Assembly: GCA_942493055.1 (NCBI GenBank)
Contig: OW818680.1
Span: 2,480,001-2,544,000 of the forward strand
DNA length: 64,000 nt
Direction: 5' to 3'
Source of the DNA: CAIZQW01 sp942493055
Lineage (GTDB): Bacteria; Verrucomicrobiota; Kiritimatiellia; RFP12; UBA1067
Part shown: in pieces, positions 24,978 through 34,083 of the stretch
Numbering within the stretch: the first letter of the stretch is position 1
Layout: every line of letters begins with the position of its first letter
Notes under the pieces: model-generated
Seen by the model: the letters and a program-made list of their open reading frames with translations, nothing else
Told to the model about the DNA's origin: nothing
Databases searched by the model: none
Program-made: the position numbers and the translations under genes

Positions 24978-27614
24978 TTAAGGCGCCGTGTAGGGAGCTG
25001 ACACCCGATAGAAGCGTGAGGTGACGCCCGAGATCGAGTTGGTCTGCTCGTATGGCGCTGAGCCGACGTAAGGTCCCCAGGCGGTCCAGGTCATGCTAGT
25101 GGAGAGCACATTGGCGTATTGCGTCTCGTAGACCAGCGGACTCTCGCCGTTCCATTTGATCGTGGCCACCGTGTTGCTGGCATTGCAGGTGATATTGGTG
25201 ATGGCCAACGTTATTGTCGGCTTCGGTTGATAGAGGGTGAAGGCATAGTCCTCCACCTCGCCATCGTTAGCAAATCCCGTGGGCAGCAACCCCTTGACGC
25301 TACTGAAGCGGAAGCGTCCGAAGGTCTGGCCCCAGGCCGCAAGCGCAGGCACGGAGACGACGAGCGAGTTGGTGCCGGAGGCCAATCCGACATCCGTTGC
25401 AATCTGCTCGCCGAGATCGCCCCAGCTTCCGTTCTGGTTGAAGTCGATCCAGGCGTTCAGCCAGCCTGTGGTGGAAGCCACGACCTTGAAGGTCGTGTTC
25501 GAGCCGCGAATGAGCGAGCCGCTGTAGGTCACCCCTTCTTCGTCGTCACCGGTGTTGGTATCATCGCCCGTGGCCGACGGGTTGGGCTGGCCATCCGGCT
25601 CAAGATCAGGCGGGATGAGCCCAAGGTAATAGCTGGAGGGCATCAGGTGACGCGCGCCATCGTTAGCCAGTTGCGTGGGATACGGCGCGTCGGGTGCATC
25701 GCCGAAGTCGAGGACCTGGAGGCGGACCTCATAGTCCTCCACCTCGCCGTCCATCTCCATTCCCGTGAAGGACGGCGCAGCGGGCGCGTAGGTGGTAAAC
25801 CGCCACCGGGAGTGCGGTCCGCCAGCGACGATGGCCGGCGGAAGGGGCACATTGAGCACCAGGGTGTTGAGCCCCGTAATCAAGGGCACGTTCACGTAGA
25901 CCTGCTCTCCGGGATCGGCCCAGCTACTGTTTGAATTCCAGTCGATCCAGGCATTCAGCCAGCCATTGGTCGAGGCCGTGACCTGGACGTTCACCGTTGC
26001 GCTGGCAATCAGCGGGCTGGGGATGAAGACCCCGTCCTCGTCATCCGGGCTTAAGGCCAAGTCATCGCCTGTTGCAGTCCTGTCCGGCTGCCCGTCGCGT
26101 TCAGCATCGATGGTCCCTCCGAGGAAAACCCCTGGGACGATAATGTGGTGCGCACCGTTGTTCACGAGTAACGTTGGATAGCTGGGAGTCAAGGTCGTGT
26201 CCCAGGCATCTCCGAAGTCGAGCTTTTCTTCTTCCTCCAAGAGTACTTCATAGTCTTCGACTTCGCCGTCATCGACAAGCCCCGTGTAGTTCACCGGAGT
26301 CTGAAGCGTTGTAAAGCGGAACCGTGCAAACGTCGCCCCGATCCCGGCAGAGGCCGGAACCGGGAAGGCCAACACATTGACCCCGGGATTCATGGGCTGC
26401 ATCGTGAAGATCTGCTCGCCGGGGTCACCCCAGCTGCCGTTGAAGTCGAAGTCCACCCATGCGAAGAGGAAGCCTGGCACAGAACAGGTCACATTGACAG
26501 ACGCCATGACGCCCGGCGTGAGCGGCGAGGTGAAAACCACACCGTCCTCATCCGGCAGATTACTGATGTCGTCTCCTGTCGCATTGGCATTCGGCTGCCC
26601 GTCCGGTTCCGCATCAATCAGATTGCCCATATAAACCGTGGGCACAATGATATGGCGCGCCCCGTTGTTCGCCAGCAGGGTCGGATACGGAAAATCGGGC
26701 GCATCCCCGAAATCCATGTCAGGATCGAAAAAGACCGACACATCAGACGCATATTCATACTCCGGCGGAGGTTCCGGCTCATACTTGCCGGGCGGCGCCA
26801 TGATCCAACCTGACCCTCCATAATTGTCAACCAGCAGCGTGTCGAGCCAGTGGCTAATTTTAAGAGAGGGATGGCGGGCATAGAATATGTCAGCCTGGTT
26901 CAACTTGCTATACTGGATGACGCTGTGACGATAGTCTGTCATGGGCATGCCTGGCCCGGTTACCGTGAACGCCATCAGGATTGACTTGGAACCTCCGGGC
27001 GTGATGTTGCCGAGCTTCCAGGACGGCACCTGGAAATTGCCGGGGGGAAGCTGCAGGATGCCAGGCACCCAGCAATACCACGCCAGCTCATCTTCGTTGA
27101 CAGCTTCAATAAAATAGGCTCCGCCAGAAACCGGGTCGAGGTAATAAGGCGCTTGACCCAAAGGCAACAAGGTCATATTGGCCACGGCGAATTCAGCGAC
27201 AATCCGCGTCCCCTGCATCGTGCCGGAATAGGCTGCATACGGCGGGCTTTGAACTTCGTTGTGACTGTTGGACGAGCTGGTCTGTTGATGAAGTGACGGC
27301 AGATTATTCTTGACCGTCGCCAACACCGTAAACGCGACAATGTTCGACATCGGCATGGGGCCATACGTAATCGTCTGGACGACGCCCTTGATGGAGAGCG
27401 TATCATCATCATCATGGAATTCCCACGTTTTTGGATGTGTTGATCCACTGACAGGATCCATGAACCATTGGCCTTGCGCAGCCATCGGATCCCAAAGCGG
27501 ACCGCTGGGCGATGGCATCACGAACGTTGTTGAACGGACGGGCCGTTCCGGTCCTGCTAGACAGAGCCCGATGACTCCAAGAGAGAGGACGAGTAACAAG
27601 AGTAGTTTTTTCAT
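24978..27614 (-). CDS. Secreted protein with three GEVED repeats
   Basis: 878 residues from ATG 27614 (AAGGAGG, 5-base spacing); the upstream frame is discarded. Signal peptide MKKLLLLLVLSLGVIGLCLAG. Residues about 20-275 are an unrecognised beta-rich domain. Three tandem modules of 160-170 residues follow, each starting DFGDAxD..YPT.LxNxGARH, then EPDGQPxxxATGDD, DEDGV, W.D.N.NGSW.D.GEQ, and closing DGEVEDYEV. These are GEVED domains, found in exported proteins of environmental bacteria and rich in acidic, probably calcium-binding, loops. The C-terminal 85 residues form another small beta domain. Likely a structural or adhesive surface protein. Confidence 0.85.
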   Translation of the reverse strand: MKKLLLLLVLSLGVIGLCLAGPERPVRSTTFVMPSPSGPLWDPMAAQGQWFMDPVSGSTHPKTWEFHDDDDTLSIKGVVQTITYGPMPMSNIVAFTVLATVKNNLPSLHQQTSSSNSHNEVQSPPYAAYSGTMQGTRIVAEFAVANMTLLPLGQAPYYLDPVSGGAYFIEAVNEDELAWYCWVPGILQLPPGNFQVPSWKLGNITPGGSKSILMAFTVTGPGMPMTDYRHSVIQYSKLNQADIFYARHPSLKISHWLDTLLVDNYGGSGWIMAPPGKYEPEPPPEYEYASDVSVFFDPDMDFGDAPDFPYPTLLANNGARHIIVPTVYMGNLIDAEPDGQPNANATGDDISNLPDEDGVVFTSPLTPGVMASVNVTCSVPGFLFAWVDFDFNGSWGDPGEQIFTMQPMNPGVNVLAFPVPASAGIGATFARFRFTTLQTPVNYTGLVDDGEVEDYEVLLEEEEKLDFGDAWDTTLTPSYPTLLVNNGAHHIIVPGVFLGGTIDAERDGQPDRTATGDDLALSPDDEDGVFIPSPLIASATVNVQVTASTNGWLNAWIDWNSNSSWADPGEQVYVNVPLITGLNTLVLNVPLPPAIVAGGPHSRWRFTTYAPAAPSFTGMEMDGEVEDYEVRLQVLDFGDAPDAPYPTQLANDGARHLMPSSYYLGLIPPDLEPDGQPNPSATGDDTNTGDDEEGVTYSGSLIRGSNTTFKVVASTTGWLNAWIDFNQNGSWGDLGEQIATDVGLASGTNSLVVSVPALAAWGQTFGRFRFSSVKGLLPTGFANDGEVEDYAFTLYQPKPTITLAITNITCNASNTVATIKWNGESPLVYETQYANVLSTSMTWTAWGPYVGSAPYEQTNSISGVTSRFYRVSAPYTAP

Positions 27615-27813
27615 GACAACCTCCTTACCTGAAGCTCTACATCTTCTTATCCGCAAGGCCACCCGGTCCAGCGAAGTTTTTTATATTTGATCGAGCCAAT
27701 ATATTAAGAAAGCAACTGTTCGTCTATAAGTGATAAATATATATCAAACAAGTCTGCAATACTGTAGACCCGAAAAGAGTGTTTTGTCAATACGATTCTT
27801 TTTAAAGAAACGA

Positions 27814-30357
27814 TCAGGTGTCCGACCGCTTTTGCATCGTATAGACCGTCAAGCCGTCCGGCGCACGCGGGCCGGGGATGACCAGACTCGCAAGCCAGCC
27901 CACCCCCACGCAACTGACAACGCCGATCACGGCGTAGAGCCAGAAGACCGCCAGATGGCTCGCATACACGACGCCCACCAGCAGCGCGCTGGAGACCGCG
28001 CCGATGAGCGCGCCCGTGCCATGCGCCCGACGGCTGAAGACGCCGAGCAGGAAGAGTCCCGAGATCGTGCCGCCGAAGAGGCTGATCACGGCGATGAAGG
28101 TCTCCCACAGGGAGCGCACATCGGTCTTCGCCAGCACCACGGCCAGACCTGTGCCTGCGAAGCCGATGATCACTGTGATCCAGCGGGCCACCTTGAGACA
28201 GCCCGCATCCGAGAGTTTCGGATAGAGCCGGCGATGAAAATCGGTCACCCAGACCGTCGCGATGCTGTTGAGGCTCCCAGCGAGCGTGGACTGCGCTGCG
28301 GCGAAAATGCCGGCCACAATCAGACCCGCCACGCCGACCGGCAGTTCGTTGACAATGAAGAGCGGGAAGATGCCGTCGGTCTGCACAGCCGGGTCCAGAC
28401 GCTCAGGGTTGTGACGATAAAAGACAAAGAGCGCCGTACCGATCGCGAAGAAGATCGCCTGGGCAGGGACTGCAATCAGCGCGTTGGTCCAAATGGCCTT
28501 GGCCGCTGTCTTACGGTCCGGGGTCGTGACATAGCGTTGTACAATATCCTGGCTGGCCGTGTAGGGGAAGAGATTCATGAAGATGCTGCCCAGTATAATA
28601 ATCCAGCCCGAGGCAATCGCGACGTCGAAGGACCACGGCACGGTCTGGAAGAACTTGCCGTGCGCAGAGGCTTCCTGAAGCATGGTTCCGACTCCGCCCT
28701 CCACCCGCAGAACAATCGCCACCAGCGCCCAGATCGCCCCGCCCATCAGGATGAGGGTCTGAATAAAGTCTGTCCAGATGACCGCCTCCATGCCGCCGAG
28801 CACGGTGTAGATGACGCATAGCACGCCCATGAGCACAATGCACGTCGTGACATCCATGTCACTGACCGTGGCCAGCGCAAGCGAGGGAAGGAAGAGCACA
28901 ATCGCCACACGTCCGCACTGGAAGAGCATAAAGAGCCCGCTGGCGATCAGGCGCGAAGCCACGTTGAAACGCCGCTCCAGATATTCGTAGGCGGAGGTCA
29001 CATTCAAGGTCCGGTAGAAGGGCAGGAAGACCAGGGTCACCAGCGGTGTAATGATCAGATACGAATTGGCAAGGAAGAGGTTCCACCCCACACTGTAGGC
29101 CTGCGCGGGGATCGCCATGAAGGTGATCGAACTCAGCATCGTGGCAAAAATACTGACCCCCGCGGCCCACCACGGGATGCGCTGGCCGCCCCTGAAAAAA
29201 TCATTCGTGGTCTTGTTCCTGCTCATGAACGAGGAACCCAGCCAGACCATGCCACCCAGATAGAGGAGCAGCGTCACATAGTTGACGAGCCCGAAGCCGG
29301 CCTTCTCTCCTGTCAGGCGGCCAACCTGAACCGCTGGCGTGCGCACACCCGGACGGACCTCTCCGCTCGGCACGACGAAACGTCCCTGCCAGAGCACCGC
29401 AGGAACCGTGACCTGCGCAGCCGTCACCTCGCCCATCACGCACCACGTGTCCGTGATCGTGTGATAGGCCAAAATCTGACGCGAAAAACCAGGGTGCTCC
29501 GATACTGGCTGGAAGCCAACCTTTGAGCCGTCATCACCCCCCAGCAACAGCAGATGCGACTGTCCCGCCGCAGGCGCTGGCGAGGGCGCAGCCGCAAGGG
29601 CTGTCGGCAGGTCGGCAAGCCGCGCCCACGTGGCTTTCTTCGGGTCGAAGCGATAGCAGTCCTTGAGATAGGTCCGGACCGGCTTCCCGTCCGGACCCGC
29701 CGCCAGGCTCACACCGCCCATCAGATAGAAGGCACCGGCTTGCGCACCGCCTGCGGCCAGCGTCCGCGCAGGACCCGGCCAGGCCGGCAGTTCCTTCCAC
29801 TGGGCCTTGGCCTCCGCAAGGTCCAGCGACCAGAAGCGCTTTACTGCGGCTGTCGCCCCGGGTGTCTCCTCGCCGCCAGCCAGATAGATCGTCTCGCCCA
29901 CCAACGCGCCGCAGGCGTTCGCACAGGGAAGGGGCAGCGGAGGCAAGCTGCTGAACTGGACCTCACGTCCGTTCCAGGAGAGCAGGAAGACATCGGCCGT
30001 GTGTTGTCCGGCATCGCTGCCGCCGGCGCAGACAATTCCGCGCGGTGTGGTGAGCGACACGCCGTAGGCTAAAGGACGGGGCAACTTCGAAACAAGTTTC
30101 CACGCACCGGCAGGAGTTGTCAGCACGTAGACCTCATCGTGCCAGACCTTCTTTCCGCCCTCCCAGGGGGCGCCCTCCGGGAAGTTCGCGCCGCCCGCCA
30201 CGAGCAACGCGCCGCCGCTGACGCCAGCGAAGGGACCCGCAACGCCCCGTGAATCTGGCAGCGCGGACAATGTCTCCCATGCCAGCCGCCCTCTGGCATC
30301 CGCCGAGACGTACCCTGACAGGAGTGAAAAGAGTATTGCAAAAAATGTTTTTCTCAT
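27814..30357 (-). CDS. Kelch beta-propeller fused to sodium:solute symporter
   Basis: 847 residues. A signal-like hydrophobic start (FFAILFSLLSGYVSA) leads into a Kelch propeller at about 25-345 with repeated GG-containing blades (GALLVAGGANFPEG, GIVCAGGSDAG, IYLAGGEETPG, AFYLMGGVSLA). This resembles the sialic-acid mutarotase/NanM type. From about residue 355 there is a sodium:solute symporter with some 13 membrane helices (NDFFRGGQRIPWWAAGVSIFATMLSSITFMAIP, SAYEYLERRFN, GIFAAAQSTLAGSLNSIATV). The propeller would sit outside and could convert the anomer of the sugar before uptake by the carrier. Sialic acid or a related sugar is inferred, not shown. Its upstream gap reaches to 30721. Confidence 0.85.
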   Translation of the reverse strand: MRKTFFAILFSLLSGYVSADARGRLAWETLSALPDSRGVAGPFAGVSGGALLVAGGANFPEGAPWEGGKKVWHDEVYVLTTPAGAWKLVSKLPRPLAYGVSLTTPRGIVCAGGSDAGQHTADVFLLSWNGREVQFSSLPPLPLPCANACGALVGETIYLAGGEETPGATAAVKRFWSLDLAEAKAQWKELPAWPGPARTLAAGGAQAGAFYLMGGVSLAAGPDGKPVRTYLKDCYRFDPKKATWARLADLPTALAAAPSPAPAAGQSHLLLLGGDDGSKVGFQPVSEHPGFSRQILAYHTITDTWCVMGEVTAAQVTVPAVLWQGRFVVPSGEVRPGVRTPAVQVGRLTGEKAGFGLVNYVTLLLYLGGMVWLGSSFMSRNKTTNDFFRGGQRIPWWAAGVSIFATMLSSITFMAIPAQAYSVGWNLFLANSYLIITPLVTLVFLPFYRTLNVTSAYEYLERRFNVASRLIASGLFMLFQCGRVAIVLFLPSLALATVSDMDVTTCIVLMGVLCVIYTVLGGMEAVIWTDFIQTLILMGGAIWALVAIVLRVEGGVGTMLQEASAHGKFFQTVPWSFDVAIASGWIIILGSIFMNLFPYTASQDIVQRYVTTPDRKTAAKAIWTNALIAVPAQAIFFAIGTALFVFYRHNPERLDPAVQTDGIFPLFIVNELPVGVAGLIVAGIFAAAQSTLAGSLNSIATVWVTDFHRRLYPKLSDAGCLKVARWITVIIGFAGTGLAVVLAKTDVRSLWETFIAVISLFGGTISGLFLLGVFSRRAHGTGALIGAVSSALLVGVVYASHLAVFWLYAVIGVVSCVGVGWLASLVIPGPRAPDGLTVYTMQKRSDT

Positions 30358-30721
30358 ACGTTGTCCTTGACGTGGCTCCTTTGTTAATTTCGTATCTTAC
30401 CACAGGCAGAGGGTTAAAAACGTTCAATATTTTGCAATTCTGTTTTTTTGACCATTCCAATCACTCCAGTGAAGTTATACCCCTCCCTGATACCCCCGCA
30501 CACGCTCTTTCACTTGCTGGTCTCTTTATCAGTCAATTATTTTTCATATTTGAATTCCTGTTTCTCGTTTCTATCCTGCATTTAAAAGTAAATGTCTTTT
30601 AAATTGCAGTCTGATATAAGCACTTTTTAATCACTTTCCGATTGTTCGCTAGCAATCTATTTGATAAACTTAGGTCTTAAGTTTAGAGCAGATCGTTCCA
30701 AACACAACTAAGGAGTAAGGC
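30358..30721. other. AT-rich divergent intergenic region
   Basis: The gap between the Kelch-symporter gene and the plus-strand repeat-protein gene is markedly AT-rich and shows no credible protein. It must hold both promoters. The only defined elements I can support are the inverted repeat at 30665-30685 and the ribosome site AAGGAG ahead of 30722. Confidence 0.5.
30665..30685. promoter_or_regulatory. Inverted repeat, possible operator
   Basis: TAAACTTA (30665-30672), spacer GGTCT, TAAGTTTA (30678-30685): perfect 8-bp arms, 37 bases before the start of the DUF2341 protein gene. Position suits a repressor or activator site; the regulator is unknown. Confidence 0.4.
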
Positions 30722-33700
30722 ATGAAAATGAAAACACTCAGGCGCTGGCTCACGACCGCCTGCTGGATGGCGGCCGCAGGTTTACTCGCTGGAAATGCTT
30801 TGGCGGAGATCATCACGCCCGGCGATTACAGCAATCAGCTTCAGATCAAGTTTCCCGGATATACAGGGGTGACGCCTCTGACAAACTTCCCGGCCTTGAT
30901 CCAGTTGACAGAAGGCCTTTATACGTTTAACTACGGCGATCTGGAGTCGGAGGACTACTCGGACCTTCGCTTTACAGACGACACCGGCACCAACGCGATT
31001 CCGTATGAGGTCGAGCAGTGGAACCTGACTGTGACAACCCCCGTCACCCCGACAACGCTCAGCGGCTGCCTGCTCTGGCTGAAGGCTGACGCGGGCATAC
31101 AGACCAATGATGTCGGCGGTGTTACCAACTGGGTCGACCAGTCCTCAAGCAGCTATAACGCCGTCAGCATGGCGACCAGCGTCCACCCGGCATATGTCTC
31201 GAGCGGGTTCAACGGACTGCCCGTTGTCCGCTTCAGCGGCGCGAACGACAATTACATCAAGTTCCCCCGCCTCACCACGATCCAGACGGTCTTCTGGGTG
31301 GTCAAAGAGGACTCAGACGCAAGTTCCACGCAACCCCGCTTCCTGCTCGGTGACACCAGCAACTTTCATTTCCACCGGGGTGACAACAAGATGATCTGGA
31401 GCAGCGGGAACGCCCCCCGGATGTTCAACGGCATCACGGAACTCAATGGCCGTGCGATCGACGGCAGGACAACCCTGATGCCGACGCAGATGAGCGTGCT
31501 CGCTGTGCGGACGGCCGACTTATGCACCGCCGACAGCCTCTCGAAAGACCGCACGCAGACCGGACGCTCCTGGGACGGCGATGTCGCGGAGGTGATCATC
31601 TACAACCGGACCCTGACGCCTACGGAGATGGCCGGCATCTACGCCTACCTCGAAAACAAATACGGGATCGACGTAGTCCCCGACCAGACCTCCTCCATCT
31701 GGGTGCAGATCCCTGTGCTGACCAACAATGCGTCCATCTATGCCTATTGGGGCAACCCCGCAGCGACCGCAATCCCGGACTATACCACGAACGGCACGGT
31801 CTGGGCTGACGGGTATGTGGGGGTCTACCACCTGAACGAGACCGGCAACACGCTGGCCTTCTCGGACAGCTCCCCTCTCAACAACACCATGGCCTCCGTC
31901 GCGGCCCCCGCCGAAACCTCGGGCAAGGTCGACCACGCTCTCTATCTCAAGAATGACAACGCCAATGAGCCTCCCCGCATCTCCTCCCCTGCGGGTGGCT
32001 TGACCTTGGGCAGCGTGACGGTCAGCCTCTGGGTCAACACCCCTGGCGCCACGAGCTGGCGCAACTGGTGGGGCATCGAGGCCGGAGCCGGAAACCACCT
32101 GAGGATGGAACTGGACGCTGAAACCCCTGCAGGCAAGTGCAACATCTATCCGACGAACATCACGGGCGCCAATTCGATCGCCAACCCTTCCAAGCCTGTG
32201 GAGGACGGGAACTGGCATTATCTGGCCTTCACTGCGGACACAAGCGCCAATGTGGCGAAAGTCTTCGTGGACGGCCTGCCCGACGGCACGAATGTCGCCT
32301 GGAGCGCCGTCGCTACTGCTACAGGCCTGAAGATCGGCGCCTCCTGGGGCACCTATACGAGCGGGATCGGCAACAAGATCGACGAAGCACGCTTTGAAAA
32401 GAGCGTCCGCTCCGCTGACTGGATCAAGGCTTCGTATGACAACCAGCTCAATCCCGCCGCTTTCGCGGTGGTTGACCTTGATTACTACTACGACACCAGC
32501 ACCGCTGCCGGCCTGCAGGCTGGCAACGGCCGCCTGAGTCCAACCAACGCGCTCTGGAGCACAATAGCGGGGGGTAGCGATCCACTAAAGCCTTGGACCG
32601 ACGGCGTTCGCGCCCATTTTGAGGTTAATGGAACATCCGCCGTGGCGGTTGATCCCATGTCGGCCAGGAAGCTGTTCTTCGACGGCACCGGATACACGCT
32701 TTCAGGCGGATCCATCAGCTTGTCAGAGGGCATCGAGGCCTCTGAATCTGCGACCATTAACTCGCCTCTTACGCTGACCGCAACGCAAACATGGACGATA
32801 GCGACAGGCAAGAATCTATACATTCAATCGAGTATGAGCAACGTCAGTGGTTTAACCAAGAATGGCGGGGGCACCGTGTACCTGGACGGACGGGAGATTG
32901 CACTGAAAGGGACCATCACGATCAATGAAGGCACGCTCTACTGCAGGGGTGGCGGGTGGTACATATCTTTCTGGCAAAACCTGTCGCCTCGTATATTGAT
33001 CGTCAACACCAACGGTATCCTCTCCAATGACACCTGGGGCATGAACGGGACTGCTTATGTCGACTCCCCCATCCCAGATATCACCCTGCGAGGAGGGACT
33101 TGGCGGCTTGACGGAGGAGCAGAGGTCCGAGCCGACGACGTTATCATGACCGCCGGACGCATCACAGGCGCCGGTCAATGGCGCGTGGGCGCGGGTGCAA
33201 TGGTTGTCAACCCCGATACAGCAACCTCTGTGATCGACGGTGCGGGTTCCCTCACGCTCTACGCCAGCCCCAGTTTCCAGGTCGCCAACGGCGCAGCCGA
33301 TCCGGATCTGTCCATCACACGCGCCATCGGCATAAACGGAACCGGACGCGCCATAACTAAGTCAGGGACAGGAACTTTGTTAATGACGGCTGCAAACTCT
33401 TACGATGGCGGGACGACCATCAATGCCGGTACCCTGCTGGTCAACAATACCACCGGCTCAGGGACGGGCACTGGGCCGGTCACCATCAACGGCGGCACCC
33501 TGAGTGGCACTGGCACGGTCGCCAATGTCGTCTCCTTCGGCGCCAACGGCGGCACCATCGTCCCCGGTCCGACGACAGGAACGCTTACCGTGAAGAGCAA
33601 TATCACCTTCACCGCCAGCGGCGCGGCGACAAACGTTTTCACCGTCACCATCAACAGCACAACGGACTACACCCGTCTCCGTGTCGCCGAGGGCGGGACC

Positions 33701-33964
33701 GTCACGCTGGACAACGCGACGCTCAATGTCACGCTCAATGCGACACTCTTCAACACGAAACTGTTTATTGTTGTGAACGACGGCACTGATCCGATTGACG
33801 GCACCTTCAAGGATCTTCCCGACGGGCAGCTCCTGCTGCTTGGGCCGAACGAGGACAGCTATACCATCCACTACTCCGCCAATGCCGACACAGACGAATT
33901 ATCAGGCGGCAATGATGTGGCACTCTTCCCTGTTCCCAAAGGCACAATCCTCCTACTCAGATAA
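30722..33964 (+). CDS. DUF2341/LamG exported protein with autotransporter-type repeats
   Basis: 1080 residues with signal peptide (TACWMAAAGLLAGNALA). Residues about 35-105 are the first half of a DUF2341 domain (FPALIQLTEGLYTFNYGDL, DLRFTDDTGTNAIPYEVEQWN). A complete LamG-like domain (about 113-319; GCLLWLKADAGIQTN, EVIIYNRTLTPTEMAGIYAYLE) interrupts it. The second DUF2341 half resumes at about 323 (SSIWVQIPVLTNNASIYAYWGNP). A second LamG follows at 365-580 (GYVGVYHLNET, WHYLAFTADTS, DEARFEKSVRSADWIKASYDNQ), then beta-helix repeats to the end (KSGTGTLLMTAANSYDGGT). It ends GTILLLR, the shared tail. AAGGAG ribosome site; strong terminator after the stop. Likely a surface glycan-binding protein. 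Confidence 0.83.
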   Translation: MKMKTLRRWLTTACWMAAAGLLAGNALAEIITPGDYSNQLQIKFPGYTGVTPLTNFPALIQLTEGLYTFNYGDLESEDYSDLRFTDDTGTNAIPYEVEQWNLTVTTPVTPTTLSGCLLWLKADAGIQTNDVGGVTNWVDQSSSSYNAVSMATSVHPAYVSSGFNGLPVVRFSGANDNYIKFPRLTTIQTVFWVVKEDSDASSTQPRFLLGDTSNFHFHRGDNKMIWSSGNAPRMFNGITELNGRAIDGRTTLMPTQMSVLAVRTADLCTADSLSKDRTQTGRSWDGDVAEVIIYNRTLTPTEMAGIYAYLENKYGIDVVPDQTSSIWVQIPVLTNNASIYAYWGNPAATAIPDYTTNGTVWADGYVGVYHLNETGNTLAFSDSSPLNNTMASVAAPAETSGKVDHALYLKNDNANEPPRISSPAGGLTLGSVTVSLWVNTPGATSWRNWWGIEAGAGNHLRMELDAETPAGKCNIYPTNITGANSIANPSKPVEDGNWHYLAFTADTSANVAKVFVDGLPDGTNVAWSAVATATGLKIGASWGTYTSGIGNKIDEARFEKSVRSADWIKASYDNQLNPAAFAVVDLDYYYDTSTAAGLQAGNGRLSPTNALWSTIAGGSDPLKPWTDGVRAHFEVNGTSAVAVDPMSARKLFFDGTGYTLSGGSISLSEGIEASESATINSPLTLTATQTWTIATGKNLYIQSSMSNVSGLTKNGGGTVYLDGREIALKGTITINEGTLYCRGGGWYISFWQNLSPRILIVNTNGILSNDTWGMNGTAYVDSPIPDITLRGGTWRLDGGAEVRADDVIMTAGRITGAGQWRVGAGAMVVNPDTATSVIDGAGSLTLYASPSFQVANGAADPDLSITRAIGINGTGRAITKSGTGTLLMTAANSYDGGTTINAGTLLVNNTTGSGTGTGPVTINGGTLSGTGTVANVVSFGANGGTIVPGPTTGTLTVKSNITFTASGAATNVFTVTINSTTDYTRLRVAEGGTVTLDNATLNVTLNATLFNTKLFIVVNDGTDPIDGTFKDLPDGQLLLLGPNEDSYTIHYSANADTDELSGGNDVALFPVPKGTILLLR

Positions 33965-33976
33965 AGGAGCCATCTC

Positions 33977-34012
33977 AAAAAGCCACCCTGCCTCGTCGGG
34001 GTGGCTTTTTTT
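33977..34012 (+). terminator. Rho-independent terminator
   Basis: Stem AGCCACCC (33981-33988) with GGGTGGCT (33999-34006), flanked by AAAA before and seven T after. It directly follows the DUF2341 protein gene. Confidence 0.9.
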
Positions 34013-34021
34013 AGTTTAGTG

Positions 34022-34051
34022 TTGTATTGATACTCCCTTTTCTCTTATGAT
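34022..34051 (+). promoter_or_regulatory. Promoter for the HZS-alpha-like gene
   Basis: TTGTAT (34022-34027), 18-base spacer, TATGAT (34046-34051); the same -10 as the promoter at 16284. Ribosome site AAGGGGGG precedes ATG 34084. Confidence 0.6.
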
Positions 34052-34083
34052 TCCATGGACGTTTATACAAGGGGGGTTATTCA

